From positions 12,936,501 through 13,000,500 of the forward strand of contig NC_135122.1 of NCBI RefSeq assembly GCF_050908995.1: a stretch of 64,000 nt of DNA, given 5' to 3'. The position numbers were made by a program, and so were the translations under genes. This stretch comes from Andrena cerasifolii. Its lineage: Eukaryota; Arthropoda; Insecta; Hymenoptera; Andrenidae. The notes beneath the pieces were generated by a model that made no database searches, had not been told where the DNA came from, and worked only from the letters and a program-made list of their open reading frames with translations. Within the stretch, counting starts at the first letter, position 1. Every line of letters begins with the position of its first letter. Of this stretch, positions 37,163 through 48,748 are shown piece after piece.

Positions 37163-38661
37163 CCGTATAATTGAAGGATAATTGTTATTTCCACACTATA
37201 CTCGCTGTGCTCCTTTTCATCGAAGAATACCACGTCTCTTATACCGTTGCGGCGTTCCACGCGCAATATTGAAAGCAAATTGTCCGAGATAATATCGATT
37301 AGGGAGGTGTTCCGTCCGCCGCATCTATCACGCAGCGTTATGGAAGAAAGGATGGAAGTTGGTGGAGGGATCGGCCATAACTTTTAACAAATTCAATAAT
37401 GTCTTCGCGGAAACTTGGGTAGCGATGAAATAACGTCCCGAGTATTACCGTAAAATACTCATCGGGGCACAAATCCTCATCGGCCTGCCATACTCGGCCA
37501 ACTTCCGCCCTCGTAATGATGTCAGGAATTAGAATTCATACACCGAGCGAAGTTCAACGAAGAATCTCCCTGGAATATAGTAGCCTTTAGCTGCCGAAGG
37601 ACCTCCCTTCGATCTCTAATATCGTCTGGATCTCCTTCAGGCTGTCCCGTAATTCGTCCGCCGAATTCGCGGGACGACACTTCCACTTGGCAAGTCGTTT
37701 CTATCGTGCTCCACCTCGTGGCTTCGACTCCCATGAATCGCGGCCACTCGAACTCCGGGCACGATAAGCCGGGACAAATGTCGAGCGGTCGGGACACGAG
37801 ATTCCCTTGGTCGCGATTTGCGGTGGACAGGAATCGTCGTGGGCTCTGGAAGGTGCATTCCGAGCAGGTCGTGCTCGCAGCCTCGGCCGCGGCCGGTGCA
37901 CCGACCCGGGTAATTGATAGTTGATCGGTGCAACGTGTCGGTGAACGGAAAAGGGGGGAAAAAAACGAGCGCTCGTCGGAGGGTGTGTGGAAGAGGAGGG
38001 AGCGAAAATGGAAGAAAAAAAAGGCGAAGGGAAAGAAGCAGTTCCGCGGCTGTAGTAAGCAATAAGGCAGATCGCGGTAGCGATACAAGCTGCGTGGTAG
38101 TCAACCTGGCGTGTTTTCCCTCTACCTCGTTCTCGCGCCCTTCACCAGCCCTGTCCTTCCTTTTTCTCTCCTCTCTTTCCTTCTCTCTCGTCCCGTCGTC
38201 GGCGCGTCGCGGGAACGCGAGATTGCCGCACGTGAATGATAGCGAACGAAGAGTGGCGCTTCCCGTTAAATATGCATCGTTCGAGAGATAAATTGCGCCT
38301 TAACCAAGAGCCAGTCGGCCGGGTATTATAATAACCTAATAAAAGTGATTAATACCAGACTGCCGCGATATATTACCCTGCGGCTCCATGGGTAGCCGTC
38401 GCGGGGGTGGGCAGGGGGAAGCAGGGAAGCTCAGACGATGGTGTCTTTTACGAGCAGGTTCGACCAAGAAGACGCTCATCTCGGTCAAGGGAAAACGGAC
38501 AGCTTTTGGCGTTGGTGAAATTTAGTAGAGCGACCTTTCGGGATCCTTTGCGGTTCAACGGTCGATCCTTAGCTCTCCACTTTGAAGACTCGCTTCATTA
38601 ACGATAAAATCGTCTACCTGCAAATTTGCATTGACAGCGCGTATCCACCTCCGTTGTGCGC

Positions 38662-38662
<1 letters not shown>
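37163..38662. other. Unique DNA, no gene supported
   Basis: Holds the second copy of the 38-bp duplicated motif (37909-37946). The longest frame is about 188 codons (37522-38088, minus), F/S/R-rich, with no recognisable domain. Confidence 0.4.
37909..37946. repeat. Local duplicated motif, copy 2
   Basis: Second copy of the block at 36507-36544, 1402 bp downstream. A family A element at 36902-37160 lies between the copies. Confidence 0.8.

Positions 38663-38706
<44 letters not shown>
38663..38706 (+). repeat. (TTA)n tract, 3' tail of a retrotransposon on the minus strand
   Basis: About 14 TTA units. Read on the minus strand it is a (TAA)n-type tail directly after the untranslated end of the non-LTR fragment at 38707-39300. 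Some non-LTR clades end in such simple repeats. Confidence 0.85.
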
Positions 38707-38951
38707 TCGTCTTTATTACTCGCAAAACAAAGGTATAGTACATAAGAAGAAAGTAAAGGCGAGTAAAGGCGAGGCTGCAGTATAAACTGTTAATAGGCCT
38801 AACCATAACATAAAACTAAACATTAATTAGTACTACGTAGACTAATACTAAAAATACTTAAAACAAATTCAACAGTGAAATGTAAGATATGAAATATGAA
38901 ATATGGAATATGAAATATGGGAAAGGGAAGACTTCACAAACTGGGACAACA

Positions 38952-39300
38952 CTAAAAGAGCTGAAGGATGTGTTGTCGGATTACTTGTTTAAAGGGCGGA
39001 AAAGAGTCTAACTGTCGGAGAGTAGCAGGAAGGGAGTTATAATAATGAGCCGCGGTATAAGAGAAGGAAGATTCAAACTTGGAGGTACGACGTGCAGGAA
39101 TAGAGAGAAGAGATTTGGAACGAGTTGAAAGAAAACTAGAGGAGTGATAAGAAAGAAAGGTTTGTGAGTAGGACGTTGTAAATATATGACGGACAACCAG
39201 AGGAGAGTATCTTAAACACGAGACAGCACAGGTGGAGTTTCCATCTTTGAGACATACATAACCAGGAGGATTTTACGAAAACCGGAGCGATATGATCAGC
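38952..39300 (-). pseudogene. Reverse-transcriptase polyprotein C-terminus, frameshifted
   Basis: The upstream part (39300 to about 39138) reads ADHIAPVF and later LHLCCLVFKIL then CPSYIYN before a stop. The downstream part, in another frame, reads IPARRTSKFESSFSYTAAHY, then NSLPATLRQ and FPPFK, and ends at a TAG. The pattern P-x-R-R-T followed by SF-Y-A, NSLP and a final FK is typical of the C-terminal region after the RT domain in Jockey/CR1/I-group non-LTR elements (family knowledge). The change of frame near 39135 shows it is broken. The clade is not assigned. Confidence 0.75.
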
Positions 39301-42300
39301 TTGAAATTCAGAATCGAGATACTCTGGGCGAAAGAACAGCGCAGCCTCCAACCGCAGCCATGCGTCCCGTCGCGACGGTCTGCCATTCGCCTGGAAAATA
39401 CTTGCAGCACGGCTAAATGGAATCAAGAAGCGGCTCGAATGGGAGTTTAAATATTCAACGATAGATTCGCGTGGCGCAGCCCGCGCAATAATCTGCCGCG
39501 CGATTCCTATGTTAAAATATGTATACCTTCCGGGCGGCCGCATTGAAATTCCCTTTAAACTCTGACATTGTTCCGCGACGCTCGCTTCCTCGCGGCCAGG
39601 GGGCTCGTTCGCCGCTTTAATGTTATTCATAGCCGTACGAAGCGTCCGGCAACGCGTGTATGGATCCCCACCCGTTCCCGGAAGACGCGGCCCGCGACCG
39701 GCCCGAGCTGACCCCGTTTCCGGCTGCAGATACGCGCGAGGCCCCCTGAAACGTTCGACTGGACGTGGCGTAATTGAGCCGTTGATTGCGCGAGTGGCTC
39801 AGAGAGCAACGGGGGCGCTGCGCCGTTTTACGAGCGCCTTTTCGGCGGCTTTCGCGTGCGGCTAACGCCGCTGCAGCCTCTACTTTTCTCGGTGGCGGCG
39901 TCGGCGGCAGTTGTTCGCGAAACGAACGATGCACGGGAAAAGTAATTCGCTGAAAAGGCGGATTCTTATTGCGCCGCCTCGGATCGCTGTAATTTCAGTT
40001 AAACGGCCGGCTTTACGGCACCCCTACCCACCAGCCGGGCCCTGCTGTAAATCCCGGTAATTCTTATAGTCGCGTAGAGAGCGCGGTGGCGAGCCCAACT
40101 ACCGGCCGAGCTCGGTTCCTCGAACGGGAATCATGGATGCAAACGCTTTCGGCACGATTCGCCGATTTCCCTCGTTACTCCTGCCGGTTCAATCGCCCGC
40201 TGGTAATTGCTGTTTGTTGCAGCAGCTAGGCTGCTCGCCGTGTGCACACAGTTAGAGTGTAAACTGTGCTAAGAGCCCCGATGCAACGTGCGCCATCGAC
40301 GAGCCTCGCTTCTTTATGGAGTTCGATAATATTCTGCCTCGGACATCGCAGACAGTCGACGTTACAGCTTTAATAAAACTACGTAGGAAAAATTCAGCCC
40401 TTTGCAGTCTGCGCTCTGGGAATCTGTCTTCAGCCCCGTGTATCCGTAGACCGCCAGAACGTGCAGGTTCCGCGAGATGATACGCGAGGCTAGGGGGAGG
40501 TTAAAGATAGTACGAGACGCAATATCGCCGTCCCCGCCCCTATCCTTTGTTTCTTGGAGAAAAGTTTGGCAGAGAACACTTGTACGCCTGTTGTAACGAA
40601 GCGGGCCGCCTCGTCTGCGAAAGCAATAACAATACCACCTACTTGGCCCGCACGATGCTCCCCGTATGTAAACTACGGCGGAACGTGGAGTAAAAGAACG
40701 ATAAGAGGAGCTCGTGCAACCCCCGGGGTGCAGCCGAGGACAGCGCGGAGAGACGCCACAGAGGGAGAGGGTTGCTGGAACTTTCAGAGCCGGCACTCGA
40801 GAATATTTCTAGGTCGGCGTCGTCTACCTATGCGGATATTCGTATTCCACTTGTCCCCCAACCCTTCGTTCCCTCTTCTTTTTATTCCAGCCGCTTCTTT
40901 TTTCTTCCCTCTCGCTCTCTCCTAACGCGCGCCGCCTACTCTCTCGTTTATCCGTCTCTCTGTTCTCTATCTTCGACCTTCCACCCCCACGGACGAGCCG
41001 CCGCTGCGCTCACGACCGCGTAACCTTTGTGCCTGATTTATAGTTTTTAATTTGAGTCTCATTTCGACCCTGCCCGGCCAGTCGGCTGTGGCAGGAGGAG
41101 GGGGCGGTTGCACGGAGGTCCACGGAAAAATTCTGGCCAATCTTTTCGGCCTTAAGTGGCGTCGTCTTTCTCTTTCCGTCCCGGCAGACGCCAGGAGGGG
41201 GGAAGAGTCGATCGTGGAAATTCACTTTGGAAGGATCGAGCTATTTCTACGGTCGATTAAGCCTCCACCTCCGCCCACTCCCTCATCGTGTTTTAATTCC
41301 TTCCGGCCGTGGATGGACCGTCTTGAGGATGTCCTAGCCCAGGGGGAGGCTCGGATGTAGATCGATTGGGCGAGTGTACCGGGGAGCGCTTAGGGAATTA
41401 ATGCGTCCGGGGGCGGTGGTGATTGATAACGTCGACGCGGCAACTTTTGATATTAAGTAATGGGAAAACAGTTGTCCGGGGTGGGATGCTGCGCGGATAC
41501 TCCGATACGCTCCACCAATACGTAGAGTGTTTTATCAAAACGGGAGCGTAACATTCTCGCAGTAGCTACGAAGATGATAGCGTTCGATTAACGACGCACA
41601 CATCCTGGATATTGCAGGGAGAAACGTCAACCCTCCCCGCCCGTGGGAAACGTGGTACAGAAAGCACAGCGATAGGCATCGATCGCAGCCAGACAGCAAA
41701 AACCTTAACGCATCGTCGTAAATAGGTGATCGAAGAGTTTCCCCGGCATAAAATCGATTCTTCCCTCGCTGTTCTTGCGTCACGCAAAAACCAAGTCCTC
41801 TGAGAAATCGCGCGGACGAAGCACGACCAGACACATTTCCACATTTCCGGCAGGGCTTTCGTGAACCGTGACCGGGGAACTCTGCTCGCGGGTCCTCCCC
41901 GTCACGTCCACGTGACGCCGATTTCCTAGAAGCGGAGGATCGAGCGTGTCCGCAATCGTCGTTCCTCGATGATTGCCGCGATCATCCGTCCGAGGTGGTG
42001 CAGGTGTCGCTCAGGTTTCGCACGTTCCAACCGGATATGGGCTGGCATTATCCACGTCGGAGAGGAACGAGAGGGTCGGTATCGTCGCCCCGGCCGCCGT
42101 CTGTCGCTCGTTTTTCCTACCATTCCGACTACGCTGGCCGCGCGAAGACGCTGGGAAATGAGCCCGGTAATTCGCGCCCGTTCCTCCTCGCAAAAAGAAA
42201 AAGCACCTTATTAGCGTCTACCTTTTCGCGGAACGGAGGCGCGCACCGCGCTCGATTTTCAACCGAGCAACGGAAAAACGTTTTAATTAACAGGCGGTAG

Positions 42301-42540
42301 GTGCGACTTACGCCGGAACAGCGGTATTTTCGCGTTCGTTAATCCGCCGCGCAGTTTTTGCCCCGCGCCAGGGTGAAGTGGAACGACTTGAACCGTGTCG
42401 CGTTTACGCCGGTGTAACGGGAATTTTTTGGTAGAGTTTCAGGAGAATTCTGACGCGGATTGCTCAGTTACTTTCTACGCATAGAATTCGTCGTGGGTGG
42501 GTGAAAATTTAGGTCGATTTAAATGAGGATAATTATATTG
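39301..42540. other. GC-rich unique DNA, no gene supported
   Basis: Frames up to 144 codons (40362-40796, minus), several overlapping in all phases near 41.9-42.3 kb, without recognisable content. Nothing else identified. Confidence 0.4.
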
Positions 42541-42544
42541 TTAA

Positions 42545-43393
42545 GGAGAGTATCGACTTTATTCACCACAAATTACATAAATTATGTGAATAATGGGCGA
42601 GGTTCAGCATACCTGCTGTTTTGCAAACTATTTTTGAGTTCTCTTTACAAATTTCCTAAGTGTTCCATATTGGGACCCATTTTTTCGAACGGCCGATTTT
42701 CACACTTTTCAGTTTTTTTTTTACTCTACTTGCAAAACAATTGGATTTTTTTACATTTGACGATGTAAATATGATATTGCATTAGTTCATTCGTCCCTTC
42801 ATGTCAGTTTTATTAAAAAAAAAACAAATTCCCCTACTTTTGGCAAGCTTTTGAAATCAGATGTTCCATATTACCTGGCTTTACCCTATATGAAACTTGA
42901 AATACATGAATATCTTCGTGTTACTCATAGTAGTGTAAATCTAGATGTAAGGAACTCAAACGACAGTTGGAGTCTTATTTTCACTCCTAGGAAGATATTT
43001 TCACTTCACAAATGCTTTCTCAAGCATTATTTGCTAAACATTTGGAAAATGCCCTGAATTCACAAATTTCTCAAGTTATTTATTTCTTTAAAACGGTGCA
43101 GTGAAAACAAATGAAACTTGGCAGATATTTTCATCTACCCGCATACTCCATGTAAAAAAAAATTGAAAACATTGGTACTATTTCTTCAATATTTTCTCAG
43201 CTGTTTTGTCTGTAAAGGTCGTCTCTTTCCATAAGAGGACGTGTAAAATCAGTGAAAATTAAAATCGTTATAACTCAGCAATCATTTAGTGAATTCGTTT
43301 AAAATTGTTGAAGCACATCAGGAAGATTAAAAAGAACAATCTCACAAGATTTCATGAACTTGGTACCATTTTGAAGATAGATCCAATACACCC
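42545..43393. mobile_element. Probable TTAA-type element sharing a 403-bp core with 9615-10367
   Basis: TTAA at 42541-42544 is followed by GGAGAGTATCGACTTTATTC. The right side ends in CCC before TTAA (43394-43397), and its reverse complement GGGTGTATTGGATCTATCTT is loosely similar. Positions 42695-43097 match the core of the element at 9615-10367 over equal length. A 68-codon frame (42851-43057) comes from this core and is not recognisable. The right TTAA overlaps the target duplication of the next element, so the boundary is uncertain. Confidence 0.55.
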
Positions 43394-43396
43394 TTA

Positions 43397-43558
43397 AGGC
43401 TGATTCAGACACGTCGAGTAATTTAGTCGAGTAGCGAGTAATTTAGTAATTCTTCGGGTGTGAACACTAAAATTTAGTCAACTAGTTTAGTAAAACAATG
43501 GTAAATTACTAAATTACTCGCTACTCGCCTAAACTACTCGACGTGTCTGTTCCAGCCT
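43397..43558. mobile_element. TTA-flanked near-complete palindrome (PIF/Harbinger-like MITE)
   Basis: Arms of 55 bp (43397-43451 and 43504-43558) are reverse complements with about five mismatches. The left begins AGGCTGATTCAGACACGTCG. Both ends are flanked by TTA (43394-43396, 43559-43561), the 3-bp target duplication typical of PIF/Harbinger elements. Inside the arms GAGTAATTTAGT recurs. A transcript would fold into a long hairpin. No coding capacity. Confidence 0.82.
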
Positions 43559-44730
43559 TTACGGATAGTGGACGAGAATAAAAGAACGGGCAGCACATTT
43601 AAAAGCGGGGATAGAGGACAGAGAACGAATTTCCAAAGGATGAGAATTATAGTAACAGCAGGATAAATAGGTAAAGTAGTAAGGGGGTGGTAGATCAGAA
43701 GCGAATGTAACGACGAAGGCGCAAGAGACGCATCTATCAAGGGGATTACCGATCGCTGCAGTGCCATCGTCGCTCGTGGTCCATCTTCCGAAATGAAACG
43801 AGTTCCGGTTTCAGAAGGAATATCCCAGCTGTTCGTCCATCAAGGGACGCGGGAGGTCGCTTTAAAACGTTATTCTCGAATAAATTGGCCGATATCAGAG
43901 GGCGCGGTCGCCTCCTCGATATTCCGCTGTCTCCCGACCCCGCGAGCATCGGGAAACCGTCCCGGGGATAATACTTTAAACGCTTCTCTCCGGTTCGAAC
44001 GTTCGAGATGTCAGAAACTTCCGACAGAGAATTAATCCTCCGTTTCCGCGGGATATTCCGGGGGAATGAAGCCCGGGCAAAGTTCCGCCGTTAGACTGAC
44101 GTTCGCCGTCTCTCTGTATATACACGGCTCTCTTTCCATCTTCGCTCAGCCTCCAGCCGCCTTTCCATTCTTCCTCGTTTCTTTCGTTTCTCCCGTTTCT
44201 TTAGCTTCGCTCGGGCCAACCGGAGAGACCGTTTTTATCGATGGAAAAACCGCGTACCGCCGCGTCTCTGCGAGTTATTTCAACCACGGATTCGAATCTG
44301 GAGCGCTACACCGCGACGCTGCCGCGGGAACGAAGAAGATTGATGGGGAAAGCGTTGGGGCTAAGTGCAAAGAATATCGTTTCTGTTTCGTGAGTTTTTC
44401 CCCGCGTAACTTTGCCGCGCTCCGCGGAGAGAAAGTATACACGCCGGAGCCTCGGAGAGCCGTTGAAAGCGTTAGCGTTCTAATTTCATATGCGATCCCT
44501 TCGAAAGGGGCATTGAGGTTGGGCGCGCACGGGAGGGATTGTTACACCTACGGGTCGTTTCTTTCATTATTTGCCGGGATATTCCGCCGCGGAGTTGGAA
44601 ATGAAACGACCCCAGTGCGCTGCACATTTTCTCGTATTCACTATCTGCCTTTCCGCTTCCCGGCTAGTAGGTACAATCTTCCCCCGCCGTAATAAGAAAA
44701 TTAATAATTTTAGACCCGTGAAGCTTTCAT

Positions 44731-44807
44731 AGGGTGGATTCGCACCGCTGATACCGTTCGTGGCATCCGCCTGCGGGCCTTCATCAGCTGCAACGTGTAT
44801 CCACCCT
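44731..44807. repeat. 77-nt imperfect hairpin
   Basis: AGGGTGGAT at the left pairs exactly with ATCCACCCT at the right. Further in, CAC pairs with GTG and GCTGAT with ATCAGC, leaving asymmetric internal loops and a terminal loop of about 30 nt. The size suits a small-RNA precursor, but the loops are large and I recognise no known mature sequence. Confidence 0.4.
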
Positions 44808-45430
44808 TTCACTAATATCGCGCTTAGCCACGCTCAGAGATTTCAGCCTCGAACAGTCGCGGAGAGAGGAGCTGAGCTGCTCGTGACGGTCCTTAAAATT
44901 CATCGATCTGGTAACGTTTCACCAAAGTCACCGTTGCGCGAGCGACTCGGGGGAAGTGGCTTTCCTAGTAAGAGCACGACGAAGGCCACGGGGCTCGTAG
45001 CTACCTCTGTCGCGGGGAAATTTTTCGCCAACAGTCGCGTTCCGCCTAATCGAGCCCGAAATCGGCGAGCCATCGAGTCTGGCGTTGAATAAGGCAAACG
45101 AAAGCATCCCCTTAGAATGCCTCGCTCGTGTGGCCGCGCTGTCGATTCGAAGAAAAGAGACTCGGTGAATTTCGTCGTCGCGGCCGCATTTGCGATTCCG
45201 CTCCCGCTCCCTTTCGTCGGAAAAAAAAAACGAACGCCGGGAGGAGCGAGAGAGAATGGAGCGGCGGAGAGGGAATCGATAAAGAGGGTAAACCGAAGTG
45301 GAGGCGGCCCTTACGAATTCCATCGGCGAGTGTCTCTTTTACGGCTACTTAAGACGCTGGAGGGGGATGCTGGGTCCGGTCGGAGAGGAAGCTTCCAGGT
45401 GGTCGAAAGGAGGCGATGGGACGATCACGG

Positions 45431-45449
45431 GGAGAGAGAGAGAGAGAGA
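45431..45449 (+). repeat. (GA)n microsatellite
   Basis: Short GA run within purine-rich DNA. Confidence 0.9.
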
Positions 45450-46857
45450 AAAGAGGAACGACCGTGAGAGTGAAGGGTGAAGAGGGTGCAGAGGATCGAG
45501 GAAGCAATCTTCGGCCGGGGCACGCGCGTAAAATATCGGCGTACGGGGAAATTACTCCCCGACGTGGAATTTCACCCCCTGACTGCGGAAATATGTTACG
45601 TACGGCGTGATTAGTATATTAAAAGTAACGACGGAAGGTTATAACACCGGCATGATTTATTTCGCCCGGGTTATATCGCTCGATGGGTCGAGCTGGCTGG
45701 TACCTACGGTTCGATTAATCTTTCGCTGACTTCTCTCCGCGCGCAGACCACGGGCGCTTCTAACTTGATGGTGACAATGTAGATTGTAGAGTGACAAGCA
45801 CGAATTCAACGGGAAATCGGGGTCGTCGGGGGCGAGATGTCTGACGTGGGCGCGCATACTCGACGAAACTCCTTCACAGCACGAAGACAATTTCGCGCGG
45901 TATCGCGAGCCTTCGAGCGAGATCGCACGGCGAGGCTGTTCGTCATCCCGAGGCACCTCCGGCGGGGAAACTGTCTTTTTCCTCGGGAAGGACGTGCGAG
46001 GGAGAGTGTGTCGGCTAAGATAGTCAGCGGGGAGAAGTCGGGACGAGCTGACGCACGTCCCACGCGATAATGCCGAGAGAAATTTGGCTGGTGGATCGCG
46101 AGGGTCCTGGCGAAAAATGAATACAAGAAGGAGCAATTTGTCGCGTCGCGCGATCGCGCTTCGTGGCCACGTTTCTCAAAACCACCCCAATCTTCCTGCT
46201 GAATGGAAGAAGTGAACCTCGGAGTCTCTATAGCGGGTGCTTCGACTGGAGAATACATACTGGCTTTTCGATGTGCTTACGAGCGATACAAAGTACCAGC
46301 GCGTTAAGCAAGACGGTTTTAATTGTCAATGAGGAAAAGGGAGAAGTTCGGCGCGCCGAGGGCCCTCGAAAGGCATAGAACGTAAATATCAACTCGTTTG
46401 ATCTCGGGGGCCCCATGAAAATGACTTGTAATGGCGGGGCCCCGCGTACTTTACAAGCCGCATTCGGAATAAATATTTCGACTTTACGGTCCCGCGAAAG
46501 GACGCGCCGCAGTCCCGGTGTTTCACGAGCGGACCACGCTGGAGGCAGATCGACGCCGGACATTAAAGCAGAGAGCTCTCCGCGAAAGCCGTCGGTATAA
46601 CAAGGGTCCACCGCGTTCCTTTCCTCTCGAATATGTCACGTGCCATTAAACTAATTTTTTTACCGAAACGTTTATTACGAAGAGCTCCGAGTATACGCGT
46701 GGCTACGCTCCAATGTGGCCCCCCTCTGCAAGCGTGTGGGCGAGGCCTGAGCATCATCGATGGGACTCGTGCGTTCATTCTTTCTACGTATAACGACATT
46801 ATACAGCTTATCAGGGGGAGAGTTCATTCTACAAGATTCTACCACTTGTCCATACTA

Positions 46858-46962
46858 GGGGAGACCGGGGCTAGATGTTGCAGGGGCAGGTTACAAAGCA
46901 GTTTAAATTTTTTTCGCTTGCACTATCACTTCGACGATGAAGTGGCTGATGTGTTTCAACCA
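46858..46962 (+). repeat. Solitary left end of a family A element
   Basis: TA (46856-46857) followed by GGGGAGACCGGGGCTAGATG matches the family A terminus in left orientation. The next 90 bp lead directly into the complete element at 46965. Either an older copy lost its right half, or it encloses the younger copy and shares the right end at 47218. Confidence 0.65.
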
Positions 46963-46964
46963 TA

Positions 46965-47218
46965 GGGGAGAGCGGGAGCAAAAGTAACACTTTTTACACT
47001 TGGCCTTGCCTACAAATATCTTTTATAGATATAACATGTCTCGACCTTCAAAATGGCTTGTTTCAAAGTCATGGTATCCATTTAATTACACGCGATAGCG
47101 GTCATCGGTAGAGGAAAGAACGTACTTTAAGTGAGAGTCATTGATAGTATTGAATATGGAATGCAAACAAAAAATAAATAAAAAACTGAAAAATGTAACA
47201 ACTTACCCCGGTCTCCCC
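46965..47218. mobile_element. TA-flanked MITE, family A, complete
   Basis: Left end GGGGAGAGCGGGAGC; reverse complement of the right end GGGGAGACCGGGGTAAG. TA flanks both sides (46963-46964, 47219-47220). The right half matches 566-719. Length 254 bp, AT-rich, non-coding. Confidence 0.85.
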
Positions 47219-47882
47219 TATGCCATTCAAGGGTTCCATCACCCCTCCGAATAGATCACTGATCCTATTGCTGTGTCGCCACATTCGAGACGTGGGACAA
47301 CTAACCAGCGTCATTGATGAGTCCCATCTCTAATACCGCCCCAGTTCTCTTCTTTTCAGCTTGCTTAGCACTCACAGTAGGACTCCCTCGTGTGCCCCTG
47401 CCTCACACCACCGTGATCCCGTTTTTTCACCCACTTCTAAGCATCCTCTTCGCCATCCACTACCATCAACCGAGGAATCAGAGCACGGGGGTAGCTGGAA
47501 GAAGTTTATTCGACACCCCGCGTCAGATCCCCGCGAACGGTCGTCATAGCTGTCAGGATCGTGGCGCTGAGCTTATCGAGGACTCGATTATGTACTGCCC
47601 TTCTCCGCTTCGTGTCGCCCTTGCGCACGAGTTCGCAACCCCCGGCGAAGGGACTCGCTCTCTCCTCGTAAGACCCTTATCGGCTCGGCCCATGCCTTCG
47701 ACCGGACGGCGTTAATAATAATCTTTTTCGACCGGCTCCTATCCCCGCGCGTGCCGCGCGGCTTAAGTTGCATATAAATATTTCTGAGAGCGAGGCAGCG
47801 AGCGTGAAACGCCAGGGATTACCAGCCTCGGCTCGAGCGGGATAAAAGAGCTCCGCGCATCGGTCTTGGCTGCCGCTTATAA

Positions 47883-47981
47883 GGCGCCCCTTTGTCGAGT
47901 CGTTTATTCCGCGACACGGGGTCCCGCGTATCCACGGCCAACGCACCATGGCTTATTGCGCGTAAGTAATAAGGTGAGAAC
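47883..47981. repeat. Diverged local duplication, copy 1
   Basis: Two conserved blocks are shared with 48651-48748. The first contains CGTTTATTCCGC; the second is TTATTGCGCGTAAGTAATAA followed by GGTGAGAAC. In the plus frame the first block reads PLCRVVYSATR, and four of its six differences from copy 2 are synonymous. The second contains GTAAGT, a consensus 5' splice site, and can fold with CTTATT pairing to AATAAG. Unknown function. Confidence 0.7.
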
Positions 47982-48650
47982 TGTTGGCCCGTGGCTCGGC
48001 CAGCAATCACGGCATTTTATTGCGCGGCAGTGTCTTTTGCGTTGCAAGTTTCCCAGGGTCTTGATCCCGCGGCGATAATTAGTCCCTTTAAACTTTACGT
48101 CCGGATCCTTCGGAGGGATGGGAAACGAAGTATAATGGACGCCGAAAATCAAGAGACTGCGCAAGATCGCGTAACGTAAAGGCTTATTGAAATAATTACA
48201 AGAGGTACGAAGAGGTTTATTAGTGAATAAACTTGAAAGTTTCGCAAGTCCGCGTCGCTTAAATCGTTGACCAAACCCCGAGATGCATTCGCAATAATTT
48301 GTACAGTTCAGGAAGATGAAATTCAAAGTAGATGCAAAGTACTCGGCAGTGTTCGGTGACCTTTGCCGGGACTTCACACACTGCTATTCTAACAGAAGCT
48401 TAGAAAACCGAGGGAACTTGAATTCGAAGATCCTCGGTGCCGCGTGCCTATTTAGGCACGGTGTTAGCGATAAATAATTGGATTCCAAGCAGGCGATGCA
48501 GCGATTAGCATTTAAAGGTGTTACCTTTAGAGACAGCAGACGGGACGAACGTCGAAAAATCAGACGTAACCGATGTCTAGGGTTCGACGAACAACGCTCC
48601 GGACGCGAGACAGAAAACCGGCGCTGTCTCGGGGTGCGCACGGTTGCTCG

Positions 48651-48748
48651 CTCGCCTCTTTGTCAACTCGTTTATTCCGCAACGCGCCGTTTGCATCGCG
48701 TTACTTATGCGCGTGCACCTTATTGTGTGTAAGTAACAAGGTGAGAAC
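48651..48748. repeat. Diverged local duplication, copy 2
   Basis: The plus frame of the first block reads PLCQLVYSATR. The second block TTATTGTGTGTAAGTAACAA is followed by GGTGAGAAC, again with GTAAGT, and CACCTTATT can pair with AACAAGGTG with one mismatch. The linker is one base shorter than in copy 1, so a single reading frame does not span both blocks in both copies. Confidence 0.7.

Larger units (their letters stand above)
38663..39300 (-). mobile_element. 5'-truncated non-LTR retrotransposon (3' end only)
   Basis: From 39300 down to 38663 the minus strand holds, in order, the C-terminal end of a reverse-transcriptase polyprotein in two frames, a stop codon (38952-38954), a 3' untranslated region with a (GAAATAT)n-like stretch at about 38887-38921, and a (TAA)n tail. 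Severe 5' truncation with a simple-repeat tail is the usual result of incomplete target-primed reverse transcription. I did not find an unambiguous target-site duplication. Confidence 0.8.
43562..46855. other. GC-rich unique DNA, no gene supported
   Basis: Frames such as 44066-44692 (plus, about 208 codons) and 45657-46136 (minus, about 159) have no recognisable domain and overlap antisense frames. A hairpin at 44731-44807 and a (GA)n tract are listed separately. Confidence 0.4.
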
